DNA of 64,000 nucleotides from Polaromonas sp. CG_9.7 (lineage in GTDB: Bacteria > Pseudomonadota > Gammaproteobacteria > Burkholderiales > Burkholderiaceae_C). The stretch is taken from contig NZ_JADOVG010000005.1 in the NCBI RefSeq assembly GCF_015752205.1, positions 1 to 64,000 on the forward strand, given 5' to 3'. Shown in pieces: positions 1 through 7,750 of the stretch. Under the pieces are notes generated by a model that did no database searches, had not been told where the DNA came from, and was given only the letters and a program-made list of their open reading frames with translations. Within the stretch, counting starts at the first letter, position 1, and every line of letters starts with the position of its first letter. The position numbers and the translations under genes were made by a program.

Positions 1-79
1 GTGGTTTCGGAGAATATCGCCCACAAAACTGGCAAAAGTAACCCAGCAGAAAAATTTAGACTTTAATTAACGAATCAGG

Positions 80-98
80 TTGACTGTCTACTAGTCAA
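80..98. promoter_or_regulatory. Dyad TTGACT-N7-AGTCAA
   Basis: Perfect inverted repeat with 6-bp arms and a 7-bp spacer, in the AT-rich left edge of the window. The same arms and spacing recur in the norR-hmp intergenic region at 9385-9403. No gene to the left is visible, so the target is unknown. It lies downstream of the stop of the hemerythrin-like gene. Confidence 0.4.
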
Positions 99-104
99 TT
101 TGAT

Positions 105-122
105 ATGTTCGCTAGCGAACAT
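105..122. promoter_or_regulatory. Perfect 18-bp palindrome
   Basis: ATGTTCGCTAGCGAACAT is an uninterrupted palindrome six bases after the preceding dyad. It could be an operator for a gene lying off the left edge, or a terminator-like structure for the hemerythrin-like gene. No T-run follows it on the minus strand, so an operator is favoured. Confidence 0.35.
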
Positions 123-209
123 TTCCTGCTGTTGGAAATCTATTAATAAATCATGTTTGTCAGTCCGTACCAGCAGCTGCTCAAAGTATCAACCGAATAA
201 GCTTGTGGC

Positions 210-782
210 TCAGCGACGCAGCAAACGCCGACCAATCAGTGCGCCGGCAGCGGCGGCACCCGCCAACATCGCAATCGATGGTGCAGGCATGGCACGCGCC
301 ATGTTCACCGCGATGTCTGCGGTGCGCGGTGCCACCAGCTCGAGCCTTCGCTTCATCATTTTGGTGCCCAGTTCACCGAGCTGATCCTGCAGCAGCCGCT
401 CGGCTTCGGGAAGAATCAGGGTTTCTTCGTCGGCCACATGGTGAATCACGTCACGCATCAACTCCATGAAGGTGTCGTCATATCGGGCATCTCCAGGCTC
501 CATGTTGCGCAGCAAAGCTATCAGCCGCTTCATTTCTGCATGCTCGGGAAGCACTTTCTTGATGGCCTCGTTGTCGCTGACTTCACGAACTGCAGGATAG
601 AAAATTTCTTCCTCCAGTTGTGCATGCACTTCCAGCGCCAGGCAGACGGTGTTGACCAGCCCCCGCTTGACCTGTGGTTTGCTGCTGATCCTGTATTGAT
701 GGAAGGTGGCCATCGTGTGGGTGTGGTCCAGCCGAATCATGTTGGTGGCATTGGGCATGAAGGCACTGGCGATTGAGTTCAT
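210..782 (-). CDS. Hemerythrin HHE domain protein with C-terminal hydrophobic tail
   Basis: A 190-residue protein with the spaced metal-ligand pattern of hemerythrin-like HHE domains: H20, H53 with E57 (VHAQLEEE), H81 (EHAEM), and H114/H115 with E119 (HHVADEE). This fold binds a di-iron centre and is used for O2/NO sensing or iron handling. Residues from about 168 form a small-residue hydrophobic stretch ending in RRLLRR, consistent with membrane association. The ATG at 782 is preceded by AAGGA at suitable distance. The role is inferred from the fold only; the neighbours do not specify it. Confidence 0.85.
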   Translation of the reverse strand: MNSIASAFMPNATNMIRLDHTHTMATFHQYRISSKPQVKRGLVNTVCLALEVHAQLEEEIFYPAVREVSDNEAIKKVLPEHAEMKRLIALLRNMEPGDARYDDTFMELMRDVIHHVADEETLILPEAERLLQDQLGELGTKMMKRRLELVAPRTADIAVNMARAMPAPSIAMLAGAAAAGALIGRRLLRR

Positions 783-860
783 GGGGCATCCTTAGTAGGT
801 AATATTGAATCCATGCATTTAAGAATTGCAGACAGCAAAAGGTGCATCTGCCAGTGGCCG

Positions 861-1193
861 TTATGCTCCGCCGATGCCGACAATCACCTTGCCGCTGCCT
901 TTGCATGACGGACAGGCCGCGTCGCCCAAGCGGCCTGAACCACCGCATGCGCGGCAGATTCCCTCGCCAGTCCCGGACATTCCTTCAGGCGCTTCGTCGC
1001 CCGGATTCACAGCGTCGGAAGGCAAGGAAACCGTGGCTCCGAACAGTTTGGGCGGCAAACTGCCAGATGTATCCAGCGAGGCACCCGGGTCTTCCTCACC
1101 TGCCACCGACTGGCTGTCGAGGTTGCCATTGGTTGCAGGGCCCGAAACTTGAGTCTTGCCGTCGGTGCTGGATGGTGGATGTTTTTCAGTCAT
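861..1193 (-). CDS. Small CXXCXGXG zinc-finger protein
   Basis: A 110-residue protein. Its first 75 residues are polar and low in complexity. The C-terminus carries two CXXCXGXG units (CRACGGSG and CPSCKGSG), the same knuckle found in the DnaJ zinc-finger domain, here as a single pair without J-domain or substrate-binding domain. It probably binds one zinc. The start at 1193 has a GGGGA ribosome-binding site. The gene lies head-to-tail with the hemerythrin-like gene about 80 bp downstream. The function is unknown; a redox or chaperone-accessory role would be speculation. Confidence 0.75.
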   Translation of the reverse strand: MTEKHPPSSTDGKTQVSGPATNGNLDSQSVAGEEDPGASLDTSGSLPPKLFGATVSLPSDAVNPGDEAPEGMSGTGEGICRACGGSGRLGDAACPSCKGSGKVIVGIGGA

Positions 1194-1425
1194 GCGTATC
1201 CCCTGTTGCTGCTGCGATTTTCTCGAAAGCCATCAGGACAGGTATCAACTCCTGCCTGAACAACTACAAGATAGACGCTCTAGCGGGGCAATGCAGCCAA
1301 CAAGCTTCGCGCTTTGGCGTAAGACAGTTCGTACAGCCTTGGCACCGTGTGGGACAAGCCGGCGAAATGCGCGCCAAGGCAAGACAGTCGGGCACCTTGT
1401 GTATTGCCGAATATCGCCATCAGCA

Positions 1426-1456
1426 CCGCTAACCGCCTAACCGCCTAACCGCCTAA
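1426..1456. repeat. 8-bp tandem repeat CCGCCTAA overlapping the ylqF stop
   Basis: Three perfect CCGCCTAA units (1433-1456) are preceded by a 7-bp imperfect unit. The ylqF stop codon (1455-1453 on the minus strand) falls in the innermost unit. Because the unit is not a multiple of three, copy-number change leaves the first stop intact. Confidence 0.85.
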
Positions 1457-2412
1457 CGCGAACCGAACTTGACGGGACGGGGAAGTTTTTTCTGCTTGAT
1501 CAAACGGCTGGTTTCAATCTTGTCTTTTTTCACCTGACGCTCGGCATCCAGCAGTTGTCCCGCGGCTGTCCAGCGGGCAAACTCCTCGGGCGTTTCCAGC
1601 GTCACGCGGCCCAGCGTGGCGGCGCGAAATTCATAAATCACGATTTCGGCGGCTTTTTGCAGGTTGATGCGGCCCTTGGTCAAGACCGCGCCGCGCTTGC
1701 GGCCAATTTCTTCCAGCACCTGTTCGTCGGTAATACCGGGTTCCAGGTCGAGCCGGTAGCGCGATGCCAGCATGTCGGGGTAGTTGGGAATCAGGTAGTC
1801 GAGCAGTTCGAGCGCAACCTCTTCCTCTTCAAACGCATTGCGGCCAATCGCGCCGCTGGCGGCCAGGTTGTAGCCGCTCTTGGCAACGATGATGCGCGGC
1901 CACAGCATGCCCGGCGTGTCCCACAGGTAAAACCCATCGGCCAGCACCAGGCGCTGCTCGACTTTGGTGATGCCGGCCTCGTCGCCAGTCTTGGTGGCGC
2001 GCTTGCCGGTCAGCGTGTTGATCAGCGTCGATTTGCCGACGTTGGGAATGCCGCAGATCAGCACGCGCATCGGCTTGACCATGCTGCCCCGCGTTGGCGC
2101 CAGCGCATGGCACGCTTCAATCAGCGCCTTGGCCGGCGTGCTCATGCTGGCATCCAGGCCAATGGCGCGGGTGCCTGGCTGGCTGTTGTAGTGCGCCAGC
2201 CAGAGCGCGGTGCGCGCCGGGTCGGCCAGGTCCTGTTTGTTCAGCACCTTGAGCGCCGGCTTGGCGCCGGTCAGTTCGGCCAGCATCGGATTGGCGCTGG
2301 AGCCGGGCAGGCGGGCGTCGAGCAGCTCGATCACCACATCAATTTCCTTGATGCGCTCTGCAATAGCTTTTTTGGTCAGGTGCATGTGACCGGGAAACCA
2401 CTGGATGGCCAT
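1453..2412 (-). CDS. ylqF: Ribosome biogenesis GTPase YlqF/RbgA
   Basis: A 319-residue, circularly permuted GTPase. The G4 motif NKQD (58-61) precedes G1 GIPNVGKST (121-129) and G3 DTPG (165-168), the order diagnostic of the YlqF/YawG family. The N-terminus IQWFPGHM is also typical of the family. Homologues assist late assembly of the 50S ribosomal subunit in the cytoplasm. Length is normal for the family. The gene stands alone, and its stop lies inside an 8-bp tandem array. Confidence 0.95.
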   Translation of the reverse strand: MAIQWFPGHMHLTKKAIAERIKEIDVVIELLDARLPGSSANPMLAELTGAKPALKVLNKQDLADPARTALWLAHYNSQPGTRAIGLDASMSTPAKALIEACHALAPTRGSMVKPMRVLICGIPNVGKSTLINTLTGKRATKTGDEAGITKVEQRLVLADGFYLWDTPGMLWPRIIVAKSGYNLAASGAIGRNAFEEEEVALELLDYLIPNYPDMLASRYRLDLEPGITDEQVLEEIGRKRGAVLTKGRINLQKAAEIVIYEFRAATLGRVTLETPEEFARWTAAGQLLDAERQVKKDKIETSRLIKQKKLPRPVKFGSR

Positions 2413-2587
2413 CGGGATGTTTCTTTCTTGGGTTGCGGGTGCAGGCCAGGCTGCGTGATTGCAGCCAAGGCGGCGGCAGGCATTTCACTATCAGCCGCCT
2501 GGCACCGAATGCCGAATTGTCACCTGTTCAGACGCCGATCGGTGCGGCGGCCTGGCCAGGCCGGACGAATAGGGGAAAATCCACCTC

Positions 2588-2857
2588 ATGCCTTTACCCA
2601 ATGCCCCCACCCGCCGCCCGAACAACTCCAACACCCGCCAGGCTGACAAAAAGGCCAACAACGACCTGCTGATCAAGGGCGTGCTGTGCACGCTGATCGG
2701 GCTGGGCGTGCTGGTGTCACCCCACTACATCACCTCACCCGGCATGCAGGGCATCGTCGCCCAGGCTTCGCTGGTCGGCTGGTTTGCGCTGGTGCTGGGC
2801 TGGGCCTTCCTGGGGCTGTATGCCAAGCGGCGCCTGTCGGCGCAAAGCAAGCCCTGA
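2588..2857 (+). CDS. Small inner-membrane protein, two predicted TM helices
   Basis: An 89-residue protein with a polar, basic N-terminus (about 25 residues) and two hydrophobic segments (about 28-45 and 58-77), ending in a basic tail. It resembles small conserved Burkholderiales membrane proteins of unknown function. It lies 17 bp upstream of the oxidoreductase-like gene and is probably cotranscribed with it. No catalytic motif is visible. Confidence 0.7.
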   Translation: MPLPNAPTRRPNNSNTRQADKKANNDLLIKGVLCTLIGLGVLVSPHYITSPGMQGIVAQASLVGWFALVLGWAFLGLYAKRRLSAQSKP

Positions 2858-2874
2858 ACGCTTGCAGCCAAGCC

Positions 2875-3105
2875 ATGACGTCGTTTGATGACCTGCTGCG
2901 CCTGCCTGCCAGCCCCGGGGACTGGCACAGGCTGTTCAGCGCACTGCAGCAGCGCGCCCATGATTCAGGTATACGCCTGCGCCCTGCGCCGGCTGAACCC
3001 ACGAGTTGCTGCGGGCGCGGCTGCAACGGCTGTGTATGGGAGGGCTTTTACAGCGCAGCAGCCTATTGGCGGCAACAGGCCTTGCTTCAATTGCAAGGCG
3101 TGTAA
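2875..3105 (+). CDS. Oxidoreductase-like domain protein
   Basis: A 76-residue protein, too short for most automatic calls if a longer upstream frame is assumed. The ATG at 2875 fits the gap after the preceding gene. Its core CCGRGCNGCVWEGFY matches the short cysteine-rich oxidoreductase-like domain (PF09791), which in larger proteins follows a dehydrogenase region. Four clustered cysteines suggest metal or Fe-S binding. It converges with gshA 12 bp downstream. Confidence 0.75.
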   Translation: MTSFDDLLRLPASPGDWHRLFSALQQRAHDSGIRLRPAPAEPTSCCGRGCNGCVWEGFYSAAAYWRQQALLQLQGV

Positions 3106-3117
3106 ACATCCCTCGGT

Positions 3118-4692
3118 TCAGCCGTGCACCGCCTCCGGCACCCGAACTTCCAGGTGCTCGGGCGACACATACTGCTGCCGGTAGTCCTCGAACAGCATGC
3201 TGTCGCCCGACTCAATCGCCTTTTGCGCCTCGACGGATTGACGGCTCATGTCAAGCGAGCGGGCCAGTTGCTCGTCGGTCAGCGGCAGGCTTTGCAGCGC
3301 GGTCTGGGTTTTCAGCGACTGGGCCTTGATGAACTGAACGAAGGAGTTGTCAAAATCCTTCGCCATGGCGGCCAGCACCCGGGCCGACGGCAGCGTGTCG
3401 GCATCTGCCAGGCCGATGCTGGCAGCGGCCAGCGCATCGCGGTATTGCGTGCCGCCATGCTCGGCATCGAGCGCCGCGGCAATCGGCGCGCACCCGGCCA
3501 GAATTTCCGCGCCCCATGCCACCAGCGCGACTTCGCCGCCGGACCGCTGGAGCTGCACGCCGGGTTCGCGGCCACGCGCTGCGGTCTGGTGCTGGTTGTA
3601 TTTGATCTCGGCAATTTCGGCAGGCGTGTCGGACGGACTGTCGGACAGCAGGCAATGCAACAGAAATACGTCGATGAAACGCATGGTCTGCGCGTTGATG
3701 CCCACCGGCTCGAACGGGTCCAGGTCCATCAGGCGCACTTCGATGTACTCGACGCCACGTTCACGCAGCGCATGCAGCGGCCGCTCGCCAGGATGAATCA
3801 CGCGCTTGGGACGAATCGTGCCGTAGAACTCGTTTTCAATCTGCAGCAGCGTGGTGTCCAGCTGGTTGTAGTCGCCGCCGGGGTTGCGGATACCGACGGC
3901 TTCGTAGGCCGGATAGGGCCGGGTCAGGGCGTCCTGCAGCGAAGCAGCGTAGCCCTCCAGGCTGTTGTAGCTGACCGCCAGTGAGGCCTGCGCATCGCTC
4001 TGGTAGCCGAGCCGGCCCATGCGCAGCGAAGTGCCATGCGGCATGTACATGGTCGTGTCGGTCAATTTGTGCAGCTCATGCTGGCGGCCGGCGACAAAGG
4101 TCGAACATACCGCAGGCGAGGCGCCGAACAGGTAAAGCAGCAAAAAGGCATGGCGGCGGAAATTGCGGATCAGCGAAAAGTACTGCTCGTTGCTGACACC
4201 GGGCAGCGACCAGTTGTAGTGAATGCCCGAAATGGTCTGCATGCGCCGGCCATAGCGGTGGCCCAGTCCCACGCGGTACACGCTCTTGGCGCGGCCGACG
4301 TTGGACGAGCCGAAGCGGGCAATCGGAATGGTTTCATCCGTCGGCAGGCCGCAGGGCATGCTCGACACCCAGAGCATTTCGTCGCCGTTTTCCTTCAGCG
4401 CCTGGTAGGTGAACTGGTGAAGCTGCGTGAGCTGGTCCAGCGCGGCTTCGGGGCTGGCGTGGGCGCTGGTGACCAGCTCGACCTGCGACTCGCTGAAATC
4501 GGTGGTGATGCTGGGATGCGTCAGTGCCGAGCCAAGGGCAGCCGGATGCGGCGTCAGCGCCAGCGCGCCACTGGGCCGGGCCCGCAGGCTTTCCTTTTCA
4601 ATGCCCCGGCGTATGCCCTGGAGCTGCTGGGGAGTCAACGCCTTCAGGCGTGATTGCAAAATTGCGTCGGCATGGGCCTGCAATGGGGTCAT
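3118..4692 (-). CDS. gshA: Glutamate-cysteine ligase
   Basis: A 524-residue enzyme that joins glutamate and cysteine with ATP, the first step of glutathione synthesis. It matches the enterobacterial-type ligase (PF04262), with RRGIEKESLR (28-37), HPAALGSALTHPSITTDFSE, SMPCGLP and MQTISGIHYNWSLP. The start chosen is ATG 4692, because family homology begins at MTPLQAH and a GAGAG precedes it. The open frame extends 44 codons further upstream without family resemblance. It is transcribed alone. The 342-bp upstream gap holds a dispersed repeat. Confidence 0.95.
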   Translation of the reverse strand: MTPLQAHADAILQSRLKALTPQQLQGIRRGIEKESLRARPSGALALTPHPAALGSALTHPSITTDFSESQVELVTSAHASPEAALDQLTQLHQFTYQALKENGDEMLWVSSMPCGLPTDETIPIARFGSSNVGRAKSVYRVGLGHRYGRRMQTISGIHYNWSLPGVSNEQYFSLIRNFRRHAFLLLYLFGASPAVCSTFVAGRQHELHKLTDTTMYMPHGTSLRMGRLGYQSDAQASLAVSYNSLEGYAASLQDALTRPYPAYEAVGIRNPGGDYNQLDTTLLQIENEFYGTIRPKRVIHPGERPLHALRERGVEYIEVRLMDLDPFEPVGINAQTMRFIDVFLLHCLLSDSPSDTPAEIAEIKYNQHQTAARGREPGVQLQRSGGEVALVAWGAEILAGCAPIAAALDAEHGGTQYRDALAAASIGLADADTLPSARVLAAMAKDFDNSFVQFIKAQSLKTQTALQSLPLTDEQLARSLDMSRQSVEAQKAIESGDSMLFEDYRQQYVSPEHLEVRVPEAVHG

Positions 4693-5034
4693 ACAGTGTT
4701 CTCTCGGATTCTTGGGATTGGCGTGGAAGTTATCACACACCGATGCTTTGCGCTGTCGCAGGTTGTTTGCCTGTACTGTCAGCAGGCGGGAGGGGTAAGT
4801 CGCCAGCAAAATGCTGAAAATCAAGCCAGCATGGGCCTGGAAAAACTTGCAGTTTGCATGCCGTTCAAAAGCAATGCCACGGCACAGGCACGGCCTGAAG
4901 GGACAAAAAAAGCATGTGCACCCGCCAGGATCGGCGGCAAGTGCTTTGTCCAGCCCTTCATCGTGCTATTTTTTCAATAGCTGACTGTGCACGTCCACCA
5001 TGCGCAAACGGCTTATTTAATTGATAAATCCGGC
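4693..5034. other. Intergenic region between gshA and the carboxylesterase gene
   Basis: 342 bp with no convincing gene. A plus-strand open frame here has no family resemblance and runs into the repeat. The region must hold the gshA promoter. The part from 4965 is a copy of the dispersed repeat family. Confidence 0.5.
4965..5029 (+). repeat. Dispersed repeat copy R1
   Basis: Begins with the imperfect dyad GCTATT-TTTTC-AATAGC, continues through CTGACTGTGC and TGCGCAAACGGCTTATTT, and ends close to the esterase stop codon. Forward orientation. Confidence 0.75.
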
Positions 5035-5697
5035 TCAAGCCAGCACGCGCAGCAGCCACTGCTGCAGGTCGGCCACTTCCTGCGGGCAAACCGAATGTTC
5101 CATCGGGTATTCGTGCCATTCGACCGGGTAGCCCAGCGCGGTCAGCGCATCGTGCGTGGCCACGGCGCGTGGCAGTGCGACCACGCCGTCGCGCGAGCCA
5201 TGGGCCAGGAAGATCGGCACGTCCTTGTTGGCGGCGCTGCCTTCAGCGGTGGTTTTTTCGGCCAGCGGCAAATAGCCTGACAGGCCAGCAATACCCGCCA
5301 GCCGTTCGGTGTGGCGCAAACCGACCATCAATGCCATGGCGCAACCTTGTGAAAAACCTGCGACGACGATGCGATGGGCCGGAATGCCGCGCGCTTTTTC
5401 ATTGGCAATAATGGCTTCGATGGCGGCTTGGGTCTGGCGCATACCGGCTTCGTCCTGGCGGCTGACGAGGTCGGCGCCCAGAATGTCGTACCAGGCGGGC
5501 ATGGTGTAGCCGCCATTGATGGTCACCGGCATGTGCGGTGCGCTGGGAAACAAAAAACGGACCGCCCCGATGCTGGACAAATCGAGTTGCTCGGCAATCG
5601 GCACGAAGTCGCGTCCGTCGGCACCCAGGCCGTGCAGGATAAGAATGGTGGCGACGGGGTCTTCGCCGCTCTGGGCTTCAATGATCTGAAGAGACAT
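5035..5697 (-). CDS. Alpha/beta-hydrolase carboxylesterase (phospholipase/carboxylesterase family)
   Basis: A 220-residue cytosolic hydrolase. It has the oxyanion region LILHGLGADGRDF near the N-terminus, the nucleophile elbow GFSQG, the acid in HGSRDGVV and the catalytic histidine in EHSVC. This is the EstB/YpfH type of small-ester or acyl-thioester hydrolase. ATG 5697 gives the usual family length. A TTG at 5769 would add a poly-phenylalanine hydrophobic N-terminus encoded by A-rich DNA and is less likely. The substrate cannot be inferred from sequence. Confidence 0.88.
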   Translation of the reverse strand: MSLQIIEAQSGEDPVATILILHGLGADGRDFVPIAEQLDLSSIGAVRFLFPSAPHMPVTINGGYTMPAWYDILGADLVSRQDEAGMRQTQAAIEAIIANEKARGIPAHRIVVAGFSQGCAMALMVGLRHTERLAGIAGLSGYLPLAEKTTAEGSAANKDVPIFLAHGSRDGVVALPRAVATHDALTALGYPVEWHEYPMEHSVCPQEVADLQQWLLRVLA

Positions 5698-5779
5698 GCG
5701 TTGGCCAATAAAAAGGAGAAAGAAAAAAAATAAAAGTCCGGCAAAGCACAGCTTTCCGGACCGCATCAAGGAACAGATT

Positions 5780-6538
5780 TTAATGTGCCTTGAGAGACCT
5801 TAGCCGACGGCCCAGCTCCGCTTGCGTGTTGAGCGCGTCGTACCACAGCAGGTAGCCGGCATCGCTCGGGTGCAGGCCGTCGCGGGCATTGAGTTCACCG
5901 GGCCGCTGCGCAAACGGGTCTTCAGCCTTGCTCTTGTACATGTTCACATAAATGGCGCCGTGGTCTGCGGCGGACTGGCGCACCAGACCATGCAGCGTCC
6001 GGGAGCGCTTGGCCATCAGCCACGACAGTGGCGGCATGAAAAAAGGTGCATTGCCGACATTCCCGGGCGGCATGAGGACCACCAACGGCGCGCGGGCTGC
6101 GGCCAATTGGGCGACTCTGGCAATGTTCTGCGCCAGCGCCTCTTCACCCGTCAGGCGAATCACGTCGTTGCCGCCGCCCATCACCAGAACCGCGTCAAAG
6201 CGCTCGTCGCCTTGTAGTTGGCGAACAATGTCAGCAAAGCGCGCACCATCCTGGGCGCGGTTGACAATGCGCAGACCAGGATGGTCCCGCGCGATCAGGC
6301 CTGCCACGCTGCTGGCCGCAGAAGACGCGCCGGTGCCGACCGCCGTGCTGTCACCGGCGATCAGCAAGCTGGCGGTGGCGCCGGTCGGCGACGCTTGGAG
6401 CGGCTCGCTCTGGCGCGCCAGTTCAACGGATTGTTTGATACGCCATGCGGCATGCCCGGCAGTGGCCGCAACAACCAGCGCAGCGAACGTCCACAACGCA
6501 GCAGGCAGACGGCGCGTCGAGAAAAACCGTGAAGTCAT
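5780..6538 (-). CDS. SGNH/GDSL-family hydrolase, membrane-anchored or exported
   Basis: A 252-residue protein with an N-terminal basic and hydrophobic segment (about 10-30) serving as signal or anchor. Block I is GDSTAVGTG (nucleophile Ser), block III is GGGNDV, and block V is DGLHPSDAGY (Asp/His). These define an SGNH serine esterase or lipase acting outside the cytoplasm. It is followed by the carboxylesterase gene on the same strand, so the two hydrolases may be cotranscribed. The substrate is unknown. Confidence 0.87.
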   Translation of the reverse strand: MTSRFFSTRRLPAALWTFAALVVAATAGHAAWRIKQSVELARQSEPLQASPTGATASLLIAGDSTAVGTGASSAASSVAGLIARDHPGLRIVNRAQDGARFADIVRQLQGDERFDAVLVMGGGNDVIRLTGEEALAQNIARVAQLAAARAPLVVLMPPGNVGNAPFFMPPLSWLMAKRSRTLHGLVRQSAADHGAIYVNMYKSKAEDPFAQRPGELNARDGLHPSDAGYLLWYDALNTQAELGRRLRSLKAH

Positions 6539-6573
6539 GGCAGGCAGCTTGGTTGGATCGAATCGATGTTCAT

Positions 6574-6597
6574 CGGTTCAACGGTTCAACGGTTGAG
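6574..6597. repeat. 8-bp tandem repeat CGGTTCAA overlapping the tspO stop
   Basis: Two perfect CGGTTCAA units (6574-6589) and a third degenerate unit. The tspO stop codon (6588-6586, minus strand) lies in the second unit. Confidence 0.8.
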
Positions 6598-6990
6598 CCA
6601 GGTAATGCTCAATTGCAGCACCGTGGCAAACCCGACCCACAGCAGGTAGGGAATGTTCACCAGCGCCACCCAGCGTGCCCTCCCCCAGATCACCCGCATG
6701 GCCCAGACCAGAGTGCCCAGCACCAGCACGATGTCGATGCTGGCCAGCAGGTTGTTGCGCAGGCCGAACTGGATTGGCGTGTAGGCGGCATTGAACAGCA
6801 GGTTCAGGATGAAGGGCAGCAACACGGCAAAAGGCAGGCGGCGTTTGATCGTCTGAAACAGCACAAACCCGAAACTGATGGCGATGACAACATACAGCAC
6901 GGACCAGACCGGGCCGAACACCCAGGCGGGCGGTGCAAAAAAGGGTTTGACAAGTTGCGCGTACCAAGCAGCGCTGCTGGTGTTGTCCAT
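6586..6990 (-). CDS. tspO: TspO/MBR family tryptophan-rich sensory protein
   Basis: A 134-residue, five-helix membrane protein. It opens with the family signature: AWYAQLVKPFFAPP followed by WVFGPVWSVLY. It also has NLLFNAAYTPIQFGL and a tryptophan-containing last helix. TspO homologues bind porphyrins and modulate tetrapyrrole- or oxygen-responsive physiology in the membrane. It is somewhat shorter than the common 150-160 residues, mainly at the N-terminus. It is monocistronic, with the SGNH hydrolase gene downstream. Confidence 0.92.
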   Translation of the reverse strand: MDNTSSAAWYAQLVKPFFAPPAWVFGPVWSVLYVVIAISFGFVLFQTIKRRLPFAVLLPFILNLLFNAAYTPIQFGLRNNLLASIDIVLVLGTLVWAMRVIWGRARWVALVNIPYLLWVGFATVLQLSITWLNR

Positions 6991-7178
6991 ATTGAAACGT
7001 GTCTGAAGTGGGAATGCGTTGTTTTAACACCGCGCCTGTCGCGCTCCTATTGTGGCCGCCGGATGACCGGGTAGGACGCAAGCGCGAGTTGCAGCCGCTT
7101 GAATCTGTTTGGTCATCTGTTGCGTACTTTTCAGCAAGGTTTGCGGCATGATGTGATGATTGCATTTGCGGGGCCTTA

Positions 7179-7649
7179 ATGAAAAGTGTCACCATGAAAA
7201 ACAGCCAGGCTTTTTCGTCTATTTTTCTTGCCCGCCTGACAGGCTGGCTGGCCGCAGCCCTCATGCTTTTGGCGCCATTGCCATCGTGGGCGCTGTCTGC
7301 GGCGGATGCGCAAGGCGTGCGCGCCGTGGTTACGGCACAACTGGAGGCGCTGGCCCGGGACGACGCCGCCACAGCGTTTTCGTTTGCGGCGCCGAATGTG
7401 CGTGCATCCGTCGGCACGGCCAGCCGTTTCATGGACATGGTGCGCAGCAGCTACCCGGCCATCTACCGCCCTGCCTCCACGGCGTTCCTCCAGCCTGAAG
7501 AGCACCACGGCCAGGTGATCCAGCGGGTGCAACTGATGGATGAAGACGGCAAGGCCTGGCTTGCGCTTTACAGCGTTCAGCGGCAAAAAGACAAGTCCTG
7601 GCGCATCACCGGTTGCCAGGTGATTCCGAACAAGGGACGCATGGCTTGA
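7179..7649 (+). CDS. Exported DUF4864 family protein
   Basis: A 156-residue protein with a signal peptide (hydrophobic core about residues 18-36, cleavage near SWA-LSA). The mature part matches DUF4864: an alpha+beta fold related to NTF2-like proteins, with FSFAAPNVR, Y-P-A-IYRP and a C-terminal WRITGCQVIP. A second ATG five codons in (7194) is an equally plausible start. The function is unknown. A perfect 12-bp hairpin 13 bp past the stop is likely its transcriptional end. Confidence 0.82.
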   Translation: MKSVTMKNSQAFSSIFLARLTGWLAAALMLLAPLPSWALSAADAQGVRAVVTAQLEALARDDAATAFSFAAPNVRASVGTASRFMDMVRSSYPAIYRPASTAFLQPEEHHGQVIQRVQLMDEDGKAWLALYSVQRQKDKSWRITGCQVIPNKGRMA

Positions 7650-7661
7650 ACGGACACATCC

Positions 7662-7688
7662 TGACAGCTATTGTTTCAATAGCTGTCA
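7662..7688 (+). terminator. Perfect hairpin / dispersed repeat variant R2
   Basis: TGACAGCTATTG-TTT-CAATAGCTGTCA, 12-bp arms with a 3-base loop, between the convergent DUF4864 and norR genes. The inner GCTATTG/CAATAGC arms are the dyad of the dispersed repeat family, here without the rest of the element. There is no long T-tract, so termination is plausible but not proven. Confidence 0.6.
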
Positions 7689-7750
7689 GCGCTTGTGGAT
7701 AAAGCGGAAACGCTGGTTTTGGCATAAAAGCGTCCGTGCTTCTTACCCCT

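Noticed and set aside
4654..4980. 108-residue plus-strand frame overlapping the gshA start
   Set aside because: Overlaps gshA on the opposite strand, has no homology and ends in a repeat element.
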